A stretch of DNA of 64,000 bases from Pyxidicoccus xibeiensis (lineage in GTDB: Bacteria; Myxococcota; Myxococcia; Myxococcales; Myxococcaceae): assembly GCF_024198175.1 (NCBI RefSeq), contig NZ_JAJVKV010000004.1:248001-312000 (forward strand), read 5' to 3'. Below the pieces are notes generated by a model, which saw only the letters and a program-made list of their open reading frames with translations, ran no database searches and was not told the DNA's origin. Every line of letters starts with the position of its first letter. Within the stretch, counting starts at the first letter, position 1. Shown piece after piece: positions 45,525 through 54,623 of the stretch. A program made the position numbers and the translations under genes.

Positions 45525-46382
45525 TCAGCTCGCCGCGTTCAGCCGGGGCGCCTGGACGTCGGCCGCCTTCGCGACCGCGATGGGCACGGGGGCCCTGGTC
45601 GCGTCGATGGCCCAGTCGAGGATGAAATCGGCCACCTCTTCCCAGCCGCGCTCGAGGAGCAGGGTGTGCGAGCGGTTCGGGAACATCTTGAACTCGGTCT
45701 TCGACGGCGACTTCGCCTGCTTCTTCGCGTTCGCCTTCACCATCGGCAGGGGGATGGTGTTGTCGAACTCGGCGGCGGTGAGCAGCAGGGGCGCGCGCGC
45801 CGGGTTGGGCGTCGTAATCTTCGAGCCCTTGCCCAGCACGGCCTGGAAGAAGATGCGGCCCGGCGTGGGGACGATGTACTTGTCGTAGGCCGCGCGCATC
45901 TCCGACTCCGGCAGGGTGTTGGCGAAGCCGGCGCGGAAGCCGTCGAAGCTCATGGTCAGGGCGCGGTTCCACGCGTTCCACGCCGTGAAGACGGACCGCG
46001 ACGTCCAGACGGCCTTGGGGTGCGCGGGGACACCGAACGGGGGCCCCGGGTCGACGGCCACGCCGGCCGCGCCCAGGCCGCGGTCGAGCAGCACCTGCAC
46101 GATGAGGCCGCCGAACGAGTGGCCGATGAGGATGGGCTTCTCCGGCAGGGCGCGGATCAGCGCGTCGTAGTGGTTGATGATGTCCGCGAGGTTCAGCTTC
46201 GCGAAGCGCGGGTCGAGGTTGGCGCGGAGCTCCTCGACGGTGCGGTCGAGGTAGGGCCAGGCCGGGGCAATCACCTTGAAGCCCCGGGCTTCGTAGCGGG
46301 CGCGGACGGCCTCCCAGGAGAGGGGCGTCAGCCAGGCGCCGTGGATGAGCATGACAGTCTTCGTGGGAGTGGGAAGCGGCAT
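45525..46382 (-). CDS. Alpha/beta hydrolase
   Basis: 285 residues; AGGAG before ATG 46382. The HGAW oxyanion region lies at 14-17, S89 is in GHSFGG, and the final triad His is in NRSHTLLLERGW. It has a cap region in the middle. No signal peptide. The first gene of the five-gene same-strand block (hydrolase, FixJ-like, receiver, kinase, hydrolase); the gap to the FixJ-like gene is 57 bases. The substrate is unknown. Confidence 0.9.
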   Translation of the reverse strand: MPLPTPTKTVMLIHGAWLTPLSWEAVRARYEARGFKVIAPAWPYLDRTVEELRANLDPRFAKLNLADIINHYDALIRALPEKPILIGHSFGGLIVQVLLDRGLGAAGVAVDPGPPFGVPAHPKAVWTSRSVFTAWNAWNRALTMSFDGFRAGFANTLPESEMRAAYDKYIVPTPGRIFFQAVLGKGSKITTPNPARAPLLLTAAEFDNTIPLPMVKANAKKQAKSPSKTEFKMFPNRSHTLLLERGWEEVADFILDWAIDATRAPVPIAVAKAADVQAPRLNAAS

Positions 46383-46500
46383 GGTGGAATCTCCTGAAGC
46401 GTTGATGGCCTCAAGATGCCGGGAGCCCGCGCCAAAACCCATTCTACGTGGGATTGAGCAGCCCATACCTTGGTATAGGCCCTACCGGAGCGTCCCGCCG

Positions 46501-47526
46501 CTACTCGATGGAGGCGACCTTGTCGTCCTTGTCGAACGTGACGCGCACCTTGGCCGTCTTGCTCCTCCAGTAGGTCCAGACCGTGGAGTCGAAGGACGGC
46601 GTCTCGTGCGGAGGAGGAGGCCCCCACGCCATGCGGACGGCCGTGCGGGACATGCCTGGCACCACCTCCGAGGCGGAGACCTTCTTGCGGTCCTCCGGCG
46701 ACAGCGTCGCGAGCCGGGCGGCCTGGTCCTCGGGAGCGAACGAGGCCTGGAACAGCGCCCACGTGTCCGCGCCGGAGCGCGAGTCGTTCTCGAACACGAG
46801 CTCCTTGCCCGTCTCCACGACCTTGAACTTCACCTTCGAGCCACCCTTGTCGAGCACCTCCACCTGGGTGTTGAAAGCCAGGATGGGGCCCTTGAGGTAG
46901 TTGACCCAGGACACGGTGTCGTCCTGGAAGTGGAAGTTCGCTGTCGCGTAGTGGAAGCCCTTCGGCGCGGGGGCAGGTGGCGCGGGCGCGGGCTCGTCTC
47001 CGTGCGAGACGACCTTGCCCTCACCATCGAAGACCACCTGGAACGTGGAGAACTTCGAGCTCCAGTAGGTCCACGTCGTGCTCTCGAGCGACAGCGTCCG
47101 GTGGGGCGGCGGCGGTCCCACCGTCAGGAGCACCGCGTCCCGGGACATGCCCTTGGCGAGCGTCCCCGCCTTGACCTGCTTCTGCTCCTCCGGCGAGAGC
47201 GCGGCGATTCGCGCCGCGGGGTCCGTCGCCGAGAAGAAGAAGGGGAACATCTCGGAGGCGTCCTTTCCCAGGCTCTTGTGGGAGACGAACCTGAACTCGG
47301 CCCCAGAGCCGAGCACCTTGCAGCGCACCTCGTCGTCGTCCCGCTCGAGGACCTCCACCTTCGTCCCCACCGGAAGCGACAGCCCCTTGCCGCGATAGTT
47401 CACCGCGGAGAGCTGGTTCTTGTTGAGCAGGAGGTTGGCCTGGGCGAACACCACCTCGGCCTGGGCACTCAGGGTCGTCAGCAGTCCAAGCGCGAGCAGG
47501 GTGCCGAGCGCGTTCTTTCGATTCAT
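46501..47526 (-). CDS. Secreted protein with two BamE/SmpA-like repeats
   Basis: 341 residues; the signal peptide ends AQA (~23). The mature part is two tandem copies (~29-165 and ~185-341), each with a beta strand GTKVEVL/NTQVEVL, then EFRFVSH/ELVFEND, an acidic helix LSPEEQKQV/LSPEDRKKV, GMSRDAVLLTVGPPPPH/GMSRTAVRMAWGPPPPH, and a TWTYW strand. The GMSRxAV-GPP element recalls the SmpA/OmlA (BamE) fold. A Pro/Ala linker joins the copies. Periplasmic; role unknown. On the same strand as the regulator upstream (38-base gap). Confidence 0.82.
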   Translation of the reverse strand: MNRKNALGTLLALGLLTTLSAQAEVVFAQANLLLNKNQLSAVNYRGKGLSLPVGTKVEVLERDDDEVRCKVLGSGAEFRFVSHKSLGKDASEMFPFFFSATDPAARIAALSPEEQKQVKAGTLAKGMSRDAVLLTVGPPPPHRTLSLESTTWTYWSSKFSTFQVVFDGEGKVVSHGDEPAPAPPAPAPKGFHYATANFHFQDDTVSWVNYLKGPILAFNTQVEVLDKGGSKVKFKVVETGKELVFENDSRSGADTWALFQASFAPEDQAARLATLSPEDRKKVSASEVVPGMSRTAVRMAWGPPPPHETPSFDSTVWTYWRSKTAKVRVTFDKDDKVASIE

Positions 47527-47564
47527 GCGGGGGATGCGCCTTTTCGTGAAGGAAGGGCGTGCTT

Positions 47565-48428
47565 CTAGGCGCCATTCACGGAGTTTGCCAGTCCCCCTGG
47601 CCGACCCGCCAGCAGCAGGTCGATGGCCCGGGCATCGGCTGGTGTGGCCGGCGTGTAGACGAACATCCCCAGCCCTTCCGCGCTGTCGACGGAGAAGGTC
47701 GAATACTCGAGCGTGAGCGCGCCGGCGATGGGGTGATGCAGGCGCTTCCGGCCGACGCCGGGGTGGTGGAGGTTCTTCTCGGCCCAGAGACGGCGAAAGT
47801 CGGCGCTGGTCTCCAGGAGCTCGGCCGCGAGCGCGGCGGCCGCATGGGTCTCCCCCGCGCGCAGCACGTCCACGCGGAACGAGGCCACGGCGAAGCGCGC
47901 ATCCGCCTCCCAATCCGGAAGCGCCTTGTGCGTGTCCGGGTCGGAGAACAGCCGGCGGAGCACGTTGCGCTCACGGAGCGAGAGCGCGGAGTAGTCACTC
48001 AACACCGCCACCGCCGCGGCGTTCCACGCCACGATGTCCCAGGTCGGCGTCTTCACGAAGGCGGGGCTCGCCGTCAGCGCGTCCAGCACGCGTTGCAGGG
48101 ACGGAGCCACGGGAGGAGGTGGGGCTGGCGTCACCGGCGGGGGCCGTTGTTGGGCGAGCAGGAACAGGACCTCGCGCCCGGCGGCATCCAGCTCCAGCGC
48201 GCGGGCGAGCCGCTCGAGTACCTCCTCGGAAGGCGGGCCGCCGCGCCCCTGCTCCAGCCACGTGTACCAGGTGACGCTCACGCCAGCGCGCGTGGCGACC
48301 TCCTCGCGCCGGAGTCCCGGCGTCCGGCGCCGGCTCCGGGCGCCCGGCCCGGGGGACAGGCGCTCCCGGCGGTCGCGAAGGAAGTCCCCCAGCGTCAAGC
48401 TCGCCTCCGGCAGGGTGTTGGTCGTCAT
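47565..48428 (-). CDS. MmyB-type helix-turn-helix regulator
   Basis: 287 residues from ATG 48428. An XRE helix-turn-helix (LGDFLRDRRERLSP, TPGLRREEVATRAGVSVTWY, LEQGRGGPPSEEVLERLARAL) is followed by a Pro-rich linker and the MmyB ligand-binding-like domain (VAWNAAAVAVLSD, LRRLFSDPDTH, ADARFAVASFRVDVL, LEYSTFSV). This is a common regulator type encoded divergently from a short-chain dehydrogenase, as here. An inverted repeat lies between the two starts. Confidence 0.92.
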   Translation of the reverse strand: MTTNTLPEASLTLGDFLRDRRERLSPGPGARSRRRTPGLRREEVATRAGVSVTWYTWLEQGRGGPPSEEVLERLARALELDAAGREVLFLLAQQRPPPVTPAPPPPVAPSLQRVLDALTASPAFVKTPTWDIVAWNAAAVAVLSDYSALSLRERNVLRRLFSDPDTHKALPDWEADARFAVASFRVDVLRAGETHAAAALAAELLETSADFRRLWAEKNLHHPGVGRKRLHHPIAGALTLEYSTFSVDSAEGLGMFVYTPATPADARAIDLLLAGRPGGLANSVNGA

Positions 48429-48453
48429 ACCCGTATACGCCCCCGGCTTTTTC

Positions 48454-48471
48454 GCTCCGGTACAACGGAGC
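48454..48471. promoter_or_regulatory. Inverted repeat between the MmyB-type regulator and SDR genes
   Basis: GCTCCG-N6-CGGAGC, with perfect 6-base arms, sits in the 74-base divergent gap. Likely operator for the MmyB-type regulator. Confidence 0.45.
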
Positions 48472-48502
48472 ATATCCCTCCGCGAACAACGAGGAGGTCG
48501 GC

Positions 48503-49396
48503 ATGCGCGTTTTCGTGACGGGAGCGACGGGCTTCATTGGTACAGCAGTCGTGAGTGAGTTGCTTGCCGCCGGGCATGAGGTGCTCGGGCTGGCGCGCAG
48601 CGACGCGGCGGCCGGCGCCCTGACACGGCAGGGAGCCGGGGTCCATCGCGGTGAGCTGTCGGACCTGGAGAGCCTCGCCGCGGGCGCCCGGGCGTGCGAC
48701 GGCGTCATCCACCTGGCCTTCGTCCACGACTTCTCCGCCTATGCGACGGCCGCCGAGACGGACCGCGGCGCCATCGCGGCGCTGGCGGGCGCGCTGGAGG
48801 GCTCGGGCAAGCCCTTCGTCTCGACCTCCGGCACCGCGCTCCTCGCTCCCGGCCGCATCGGCACGGAGCAGGACGCCCCCTCGCCAGACAACCCGCTCGG
48901 AGCACGGGCGACAGCGGAGGACAGGGTGCTCGCGGCCGCGGGGCGTGGGGTGCGGTCCAGCGTCGTGCGGCTGCCGCCCTCGGTCCACGGCGCGGGCGAC
49001 CACGGCTTCGTGCCCATGCTCATCCAGGTCGCGCGCCGCACGGGCGTCTCGGCTTTCGTCGCCGATGGCGCGAACCGGTGGCCGGCGGTCCACCGGCTGG
49101 ACGCCGCACGCCTCTTCCGTCTGGCGCTCGAGCGCGCCGCCCCGGGGACACGCCTGCATGGCGTGGCCGAGGAAGGCCTGCCGATACATGCGCTTGCCAG
49201 CGTCATCGGAGAGGGACTCGGTGTCCCGGTGCGCAGCCTCTCCCGGGAGGAGGCGGCCGCGCATTTCGGCTGGCTGGCGGGGTTCATCGGCGTCGACAAC
49301 CCCGTCTCCAGCGCGCTCACCCGCGGCGCACTGGGATGGAATCCGCAAGGCGCCGGGCTCCTGACGGACCTGCGGGAGAGCGGCTACTTCGCCTGA
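48503..49396 (+). CDS. NAD(P)-dependent SDR/epimerase family protein
   Basis: 297 residues. Rossmann motif TGATGFIG at 6-13. The extended-SDR layout is present (VHRGELSD, GVIHLAFVHD, FVSTSGTALL). The usual YxxxK is not evident in its normal place (NPLGARATAED), as in some atypical SDR enzymes. GAGGAGG precedes ATG 48503. Divergent from the MmyB-type regulator, which probably represses it until a substrate appears. Reaction unknown. Confidence 0.9.
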   Translation: MRVFVTGATGFIGTAVVSELLAAGHEVLGLARSDAAAGALTRQGAGVHRGELSDLESLAAGARACDGVIHLAFVHDFSAYATAAETDRGAIAALAGALEGSGKPFVSTSGTALLAPGRIGTEQDAPSPDNPLGARATAEDRVLAAAGRGVRSSVVRLPPSVHGAGDHGFVPMLIQVARRTGVSAFVADGANRWPAVHRLDAARLFRLALERAAPGTRLHGVAEEGLPIHALASVIGEGLGVPVRSLSREEAAAHFGWLAGFIGVDNPVSSALTRGALGWNPQGAGLLTDLRESGYFA

Positions 49397-49423
49397 GACG
49401 GTCGCGCGCAGGGCGCCGGGCCC

Positions 49424-51034
49424 TCAGCTGAGCTGCACGCCCGGTGCCATCGACATCCTGAACCACAGGTGGAGCGTGGTGTGCCCGTTGGCGGGCAGCT
49501 CCACCTTCCAGGTGACGAAGCCGTTCTCATCCAGCACGGGCTCGCCGGTGGTCTTCTTCGTGTCCAGCACCACCTTCACGTGCTCGATTTCCGCCACGGG
49601 GATGCGCTCGGTGACGGTGACGGTGCGCGCGTCGCCGGACAGGTTGGACAGGTAGATGAGCCGGTGCAGCGTGTGCTCGGTCCACTTGCTCACCGGGTCC
49701 ACCTCCTCGCGGTGCTTCTTGTCCTCGCGCTGGATGCGGATGGCGTCGTCCGGGCCGAAGCTCAGCTCGAACTTCTCCTGGGGCGCCACGAACAGCGTCT
49801 GCGTCCAGCCCACGAAGCCGTTGTCGCGCAGCAGCTCCACCGGGCCCGCCAGCACCGGGCTGGCGGAGGTGTTGCGCGCCACGGCCCGCAGGAAGGCCTT
49901 GGGCTCCAGCTCCGGGAAGGCCACCAGCTCCGAGCGGGCCGCGTCCTCGAAGGTGAAGAGCGGCACGACGTTGGGCCGCCCGTCCGAGGGGACGGTGCTC
50001 TTGCCGGGGGCCCTCAGGTTGCGCGTCTCACCGCCGTCGTCCACGCCCGGCAGGTCCACGGTGGACGGCGTCGAGCCCTTCGCGGGGGCACTGCCCAGCC
50101 CGGCCTTCTGCACCGCCACCTGGCGCGCCTGCACCAGCACCGTCTCGTGCTTCTTCTTCACGGTGAGCAGGTCGTCGCCCAGCAGCGGCGGCTCGATTCC
50201 CAGCGAGGAGCGCGCCGTGGAGAACCGCAGGTCCACGTCCTTCCAGTCCTCGCCCGTGTCCTGCCACACCGCGGCGGACGAGGTGACGCGCACCTGTCCG
50301 CCCTCCACCAGTCGCGCGGTGTGCAGCGGCCGCCACATGGCATTGGGCACCACGTAGTCGATGCGGACCTCCACCTCGCCGTCGGCGCTGGCCAGCAGGT
50401 CCGCCTCCAGCCAGGACACCACCTGGTGGTCCACGCGGTCCATCGCCTGCCGCTGGCGCGCCACCGCGGCCAGTTCGTCCGACAGGCGCTCCATCGTGAA
50501 GCTGGCCTGGAGCGCCTCCTCGCGCAGCTGGCGGGCCCGGCGGAACATCGCGTCGAAGGTGTCCTGCCACTGGGCCGCGGTGCCCATGCCCCAGCCGGCG
50601 TCCTCGGGGATTTCGCCGACGCCCAGCTCCAGCATGTTGCCCACGCGCTCGAAGCGAAGCCTGTTGCGCGCCTGGTCCTCGAGCACCTGCCCGTACTCGC
50701 GCTGCAGGGCGCTCAGCCGCTCTTCCAGCAGGCGGGCCGCCTCCGGCTTGTCCGCGGTGCGGATGCGAAGGGCCCGGCGGAGGCGGGCGTCCGCCACGCG
50801 CGCGGGGCCGGAGAGCACCTCGGCGCGCAGGGACACGTCCTGCAGCACGGGCGCGATGCCCGTGAGCACGACGCGGTTCTGCCCGGCGCGCACGCGCACG
50901 GTGCCCTGGCGCGTCACCTGGGCCCGGTCCTCCAGCAGCGTCACGCCGCGCACCGGCGCGTCCAGCCGCGTGGCCCCGGTGGGCAGCGGGGGCTCCTGGC
51001 GCTCCACGCCCTGCGTCTGAGTCTCCGTGCTCAT
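49424..51034 (-). CDS. DUF4139-type protein (MuiA family), second of a tandem pair
   Basis: 536 residues. The N-terminal DUF4140-like part (DAPVRGVTLLEDRAQVTRQG) and helical middle (~80-200, coiled-coil-like) are followed by a DUF4139 beta domain (RIDYVVPNAMWRPLHTARL, SSAAVWQDTGEDWKDVDLRFST, TVTVTERIPVAEIEHVKVVL). Its ATG is one base from the stop of the upstream paralogue (TGACATG), so the two are translated together. Bacterial DUF4139 proteins include MuiA, linked to mucoidy; the function is unknown. No signal peptide. Confidence 0.88.
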   Translation of the reverse strand: MSTETQTQGVERQEPPLPTGATRLDAPVRGVTLLEDRAQVTRQGTVRVRAGQNRVVLTGIAPVLQDVSLRAEVLSGPARVADARLRRALRIRTADKPEAARLLEERLSALQREYGQVLEDQARNRLRFERVGNMLELGVGEIPEDAGWGMGTAAQWQDTFDAMFRRARQLREEALQASFTMERLSDELAAVARQRQAMDRVDHQVVSWLEADLLASADGEVEVRIDYVVPNAMWRPLHTARLVEGGQVRVTSSAAVWQDTGEDWKDVDLRFSTARSSLGIEPPLLGDDLLTVKKKHETVLVQARQVAVQKAGLGSAPAKGSTPSTVDLPGVDDGGETRNLRAPGKSTVPSDGRPNVVPLFTFEDAARSELVAFPELEPKAFLRAVARNTSASPVLAGPVELLRDNGFVGWTQTLFVAPQEKFELSFGPDDAIRIQREDKKHREEVDPVSKWTEHTLHRLIYLSNLSGDARTVTVTERIPVAEIEHVKVVLDTKKTTGEPVLDENGFVTWKVELPANGHTTLHLWFRMSMAPGVQLS

Positions 51035-51035
51035 G

Positions 51036-53231
51036 TCAGGCCTCGCGGCGGTTGCCGCCCTCGAGCTCGTTGTTGGCATACAGCTTCACCACGTACTGCG
51101 CGGAGAGCTGCTGGGTGTGGTTGGCCGGCACGGTGAGGCGCCAGCGCCGCCCGCCCTCCAGCGCCTTGGCACCGCGCTCCTGCTGCGTGTAGGGCTCCCA
51201 CGCCGGGGTGACGGCGCCCTCCTCCACCACCACCTCCGCGTCGGGCGCGGGCTGGGGAATGCGCTCGCGGACCTCGCAGGTGATGTCCCGGTCCAGGTTG
51301 TTGGCCAGCTCGATGGTGAGGTCGTGCCACAGCTCCGTCGTCGCCACGATCTTGGAGCCGCTGCGCTGCTCGCGGAAGCGGGTGTTGCGCGCGCAGCGGA
51401 TGGACTGCTCCACGCCCAGGCCCAGCTTGAAGTTGCCACGGGGGGCCACGGTGGGCAGCGTGGTGGACAGCACGTACTCGCCGCCCACGTACACCTCGGC
51501 GGGGCCGGCCAGCATGGGGGCGGGCAGCGGGTTCTGCACCTCGGCCTGCCGGTAGACGTTCGAGTCCTCGCGCGGCACGGCCACGTAGAGGACGCTGGCG
51601 TCACCGGTGCGCGCGCCCAGCGCCACGGAGTGGAAGACGCCATCCGAGGGGACGTCCACGGTGGCTTCCGCCGTGTAGCTGAAGTCGAAGCGGCTGGAGG
51701 CGTTCCTCACGTCGGTGGTGCCGCCGGGCAGCGGCGTGGAGGCCATGGCCTGGGCGCGCGCCTCCGCCCCGGCGACCGCCGCCATGACGTCGAACGTCAC
51801 CTCCACCTGGAAGCGCGCCAGCGTCTCCAGGTAGAAGCGGCGCGCGTCCATGGGCTGGAGCCGGTTGCGGTGCCCCCGGTCCGAAGCGGGAGCGAGCCGC
51901 AGGTGCGTGAAGACCACCGCCTCCAGGCCGGCCTGCGTGGGCCCGTCGCCAGCCCCCTGAGCCGGCCCGCCCCGGTCCGCCTTCCTGGACAGCTCCTTGC
52001 GGCGCATGGGCGCCCCGGCGGAGGCGGGCATGAGGGACCTGGGCGCGGCAGCACGAGGGGCCAGGGAAGCGGAGAGCTCTGCATCGGACTCCTCGACCAG
52101 CACCTCATCCCGCTGCGCGTAGGACTTCATCGAGGGGGCGGACCTCCGCTCCATGACGGCGTCGTCGTCAGCGGCCTCGCTCATCATGAGGGCGTCCTCC
52201 TCCGGCGGAACGGGCGGCTCCAGGGTCTCCAGGTCCATGGGCGCGTTGAGGGCGGGAAGCAGGAAGGGTGAGGGCGTGGGCAGCCCGCGCAGCAGCACCT
52301 GCTGGTCCCGGTCGAAGTCGGAGAAGAGCGAGGCGGCGCCCTGCGGCGGCGGCCGGAAGCCCGCGCGCGCGGGGGGCGGGGGCTGGGCGCGGCCGATGCG
52401 GATGGAGGACAGCTCCGGCAGCTCCGTCCAGCTCAGCGGGGCCGCGGTGGAGAGCACCAGCTTCACCCCGCTCCAGTCCTCGCCGGAGTGCTGGCCGATG
52501 AGGGCGCGCATCACCAGCTCCACCTGCCGGCAGTCCCGCGTCAGGCGGCACTGGTAGCTGGGCGCCCAGCGCGCGCCGGGGACGAAGTACTCCACGGAGA
52601 GGCTCGCGCGGGAGAGCGCGGCCCCCACGTGGCGCAGCTGTACGTGCACGGACTTGTAGAGGTCTCCGGCCGTCACCTGCCGCGCGGTGGAGGCCTGGGC
52701 CAGCCGCTGCTCGAGGACGGCCACCTCCTCTCGCAGCTTGCGGAGCTGCTCGCCCAGGGTGCGCACCTCCGCGAGCCGGACCTGGGCCCCGTCATGGGAG
52801 AACTGCTCCAGCGCCATGCGCGCGCCCAGGGGTGAGGGCGGTGGAGGCTTGCCCTCCTCGGGTTTCGGGCGCGGGGGCACGGTGATGCCGCCGAAGACGT
52901 TCAGCTCCCACTGGCGCTGGCGGATGTGGCTCTCCGCCGTCCTCACCTGCTGCCGCAGCGTGCGCAGGGCGGCCTGGTCCACCGTCTCCAGGGGTGCCTC
53001 GCGAGGCGGCAGCCAGAGGCCCACGCGCACGTTCGTGGCCGTGAGGTCCGCGCCGCCGGTGGACAGCACCCGCACTCGCACCGTGGGGTCGAACAGCGCC
53101 AGCGGCAGCCGGGGGATTTCGAGCTCCCCGGGCGCGCGGCCCTCGGGGCAGTCCAGCGTCAGCAGTCGTGTCACCCGCGCGCCCTGCTGGTAGAGCGTCA
53201 CGGTGTCGATGCGGGATTCCACGACGGGCAT
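51036..53231 (-). CDS. DUF4139-type protein (MuiA family), first of a tandem pair
   Basis: 731 residues, same order as the downstream protein but with a long insertion. DUF4140-like start (ESRIDTVTLYQQGARVTRLL), coiled-coil helices (~75-200), DUF4139 strands (SVEYFVPGARWAPSYQCRL, LIGQHSGEDWSGVKLVLST), then a Pro/Ala/Asp/Glu-rich insertion (~275-435) and a C-terminal beta domain. The pair may form a hetero-oligomer. The insertion is disordered-looking. No signal peptide, so a cytosolic or envelope-associated role is open. Confidence 0.88.
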   Translation of the reverse strand: MPVVESRIDTVTLYQQGARVTRLLTLDCPEGRAPGELEIPRLPLALFDPTVRVRVLSTGGADLTATNVRVGLWLPPREAPLETVDQAALRTLRQQVRTAESHIRQRQWELNVFGGITVPPRPKPEEGKPPPPSPLGARMALEQFSHDGAQVRLAEVRTLGEQLRKLREEVAVLEQRLAQASTARQVTAGDLYKSVHVQLRHVGAALSRASLSVEYFVPGARWAPSYQCRLTRDCRQVELVMRALIGQHSGEDWSGVKLVLSTAAPLSWTELPELSSIRIGRAQPPPPARAGFRPPPQGAASLFSDFDRDQQVLLRGLPTPSPFLLPALNAPMDLETLEPPVPPEEDALMMSEAADDDAVMERRSAPSMKSYAQRDEVLVEESDAELSASLAPRAAAPRSLMPASAGAPMRRKELSRKADRGGPAQGAGDGPTQAGLEAVVFTHLRLAPASDRGHRNRLQPMDARRFYLETLARFQVEVTFDVMAAVAGAEARAQAMASTPLPGGTTDVRNASSRFDFSYTAEATVDVPSDGVFHSVALGARTGDASVLYVAVPREDSNVYRQAEVQNPLPAPMLAGPAEVYVGGEYVLSTTLPTVAPRGNFKLGLGVEQSIRCARNTRFREQRSGSKIVATTELWHDLTIELANNLDRDITCEVRERIPQPAPDAEVVVEEGAVTPAWEPYTQQERGAKALEGGRRWRLTVPANHTQQLSAQYVVKLYANNELEGGNRREA

Positions 53232-53333
53232 GTCTGCTCCCGGTCAGGGGGGGATGGCGCGAGCGTATGCGCAAACCCATTGGATGCGAAAACTTCCAAA
53301 GGCACGGAAAGGATTGGCTTGCCAACACAGCGA

Positions 53334-53360
53334 GCCCGCTCCCTGGCTGCTGGAGCGGGC
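53334..53360 (-). terminator. Terminator hairpin downstream of the lysozyme/M23 operon
   Basis: GCCCGCTCC (53334-53342) pairs perfectly with GGAGCGGGC (53352-53360) around a 9-base loop. It lies 29 bases beyond the M23 stop codon in the direction of transcription. Confidence 0.5.
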
Positions 53361-53388
53361 CCCTCGTTGCTTCAGCTCCCACCGCGCC

Positions 53389-54609
53389 TCAGTTGCGTGA
53401 CGTGGGCATCGGCCCGCCGCGGTCGGCGCACGTGCTGGCCGCCGGCCACTCCTCGAACTGGATGGCCACCGTCGGGTACGTCGTGCTCGGCCAGAAGTTG
53501 GCCCAGGGCACGTAGTTGGTGGCGCAGCCCTGTCCCGTGGGGCCGCACTCGCACGTGGGGGCGCCCGTGTGCACGCGGCTCACCTCGAAGTGCAGGTGGT
53601 CGCCGCCAATGGACCATCCCGTGCTGCCCGCCGTCGCCAGGGGCTGCCCCTGGGTCACCCTGCCTCCGCAGGTCACCCCCGCGGCGAGCGAGCCGCCCTT
53701 CAGGTGCAGGTAGGTGGACTGGGTGCCATCCCCATGGTCGACGACGATGACGTTGGCATGGCTCGCGCAGCCCGAGGAGCCGCAGCCGTACGTGCTGTTC
53801 ATCTTGAGGTGCGTCACCGTACCGCCGCGCGCGGCGACCACCGGGAAGCCCGTGCTGCCCGCGATGGCGAAGTCCCACGCGTACTTGTCCGCGCCGACAT
53901 GGTCATTGCAGCAAGGGTCATTGCAGTCCTGCGTCAGGTACATGGACGTGGTGCGCGGCCAGGGCAGCCGGTAGCTCTGGGGCCCCGCCGCGCAGTAGTC
54001 CGCCGTTCCCGCCGGTGCCACCACGCAACCCTGGGGGCACGGTTGCGAGGACGTCGGTGCCCGGTTGGCGCCCGGGCACTGGTACAGCGTCGAGGCCACC
54101 GCGTTGGCCATGTTGTCATTGCCGCAGTAGGCCCCGGGCGCGCTCGCCAGGCACATCGGATTGCCGCCCGTGTCCGTCGAGCTGCAGCTGACGCCCGTGG
54201 ACGTCCAGCCTCCCGTGCCACAGGTGTAGTACTGCTTGTCGCCGCCGCACACGCGGAAGCCGCACTCGGTGACGTTGGGGTCGATGGGGCGCCCCTGGTC
54301 ATCCGCGCCGCCCGAGCAGCGGCACTGTCCGCTGCCACAGCTCGACCCGGCCACCTGGACCCAGCCGGCCGAGGTGCACTCGAAGTTGACGTTCCCGACG
54401 CCACAGACGCGGAAGCCGCAGTAGGTGGAGCTCACGGGGATGGGCGTCCGGTTGTGGTACAGGCCGTCGGCGCAGGCACACGTCGCGTCCTGCTCCACCT
54501 GCGAGAGCTCCTCCACGGGGGGGACTTCTTCCGGACCTGCCTCGCTGCACGCGGCCAGCCCCAGCACCAGCAGGGCACACGCCGTCTGACGGAAAAGATG
54601 GCTGTTCAT
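53389..54609 (-). CDS. M23-family endopeptidase lipoprotein with Cys-rich modules
   Basis: 406 residues; AGGAG before ATG 54609. The lipobox is LGLAAC (C21). Two Cys-rich modules (44-91 and 97-143) share the pattern CxCxGG...NxTxCGFRVCG..YxC...GW...SC with the neighbouring gene. The LytM/M23 peptidase domain (~218-345) has zinc ligands H237 and D246 (HVGADKYAWDF) and H338/H340 (GDHLHFE). It would cut peptide cross-links of peptidoglycan. It is 14 bases downstream of the lysozyme-like gene, forming an operon of two wall-lytic lipoproteins, plausibly for predation. Confidence 0.9.
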   Translation of the reverse strand: MNSHLFRQTACALLVLGLAACSEAGPEEVPPVEELSQVEQDATCACADGLYHNRTPIPVSSTYCGFRVCGVGNVNFECTSAGWVQVAGSSCGSGQCRCSGGADDQGRPIDPNVTECGFRVCGGDKQYYTCGTGGWTSTGVSCSSTDTGGNPMCLASAPGAYCGNDNMANAVASTLYQCPGANRAPTSSQPCPQGCVVAPAGTADYCAAGPQSYRLPWPRTTSMYLTQDCNDPCCNDHVGADKYAWDFAIAGSTGFPVVAARGGTVTHLKMNSTYGCGSSGCASHANVIVVDHGDGTQSTYLHLKGGSLAAGVTCGGRVTQGQPLATAGSTGWSIGGDHLHFEVSRVHTGAPTCECGPTGQGCATNYVPWANFWPSTTYPTVAIQFEEWPAASTCADRGGPMPTSRN

Positions 54610-54623
54610 GTCCTGGCTCCTTC

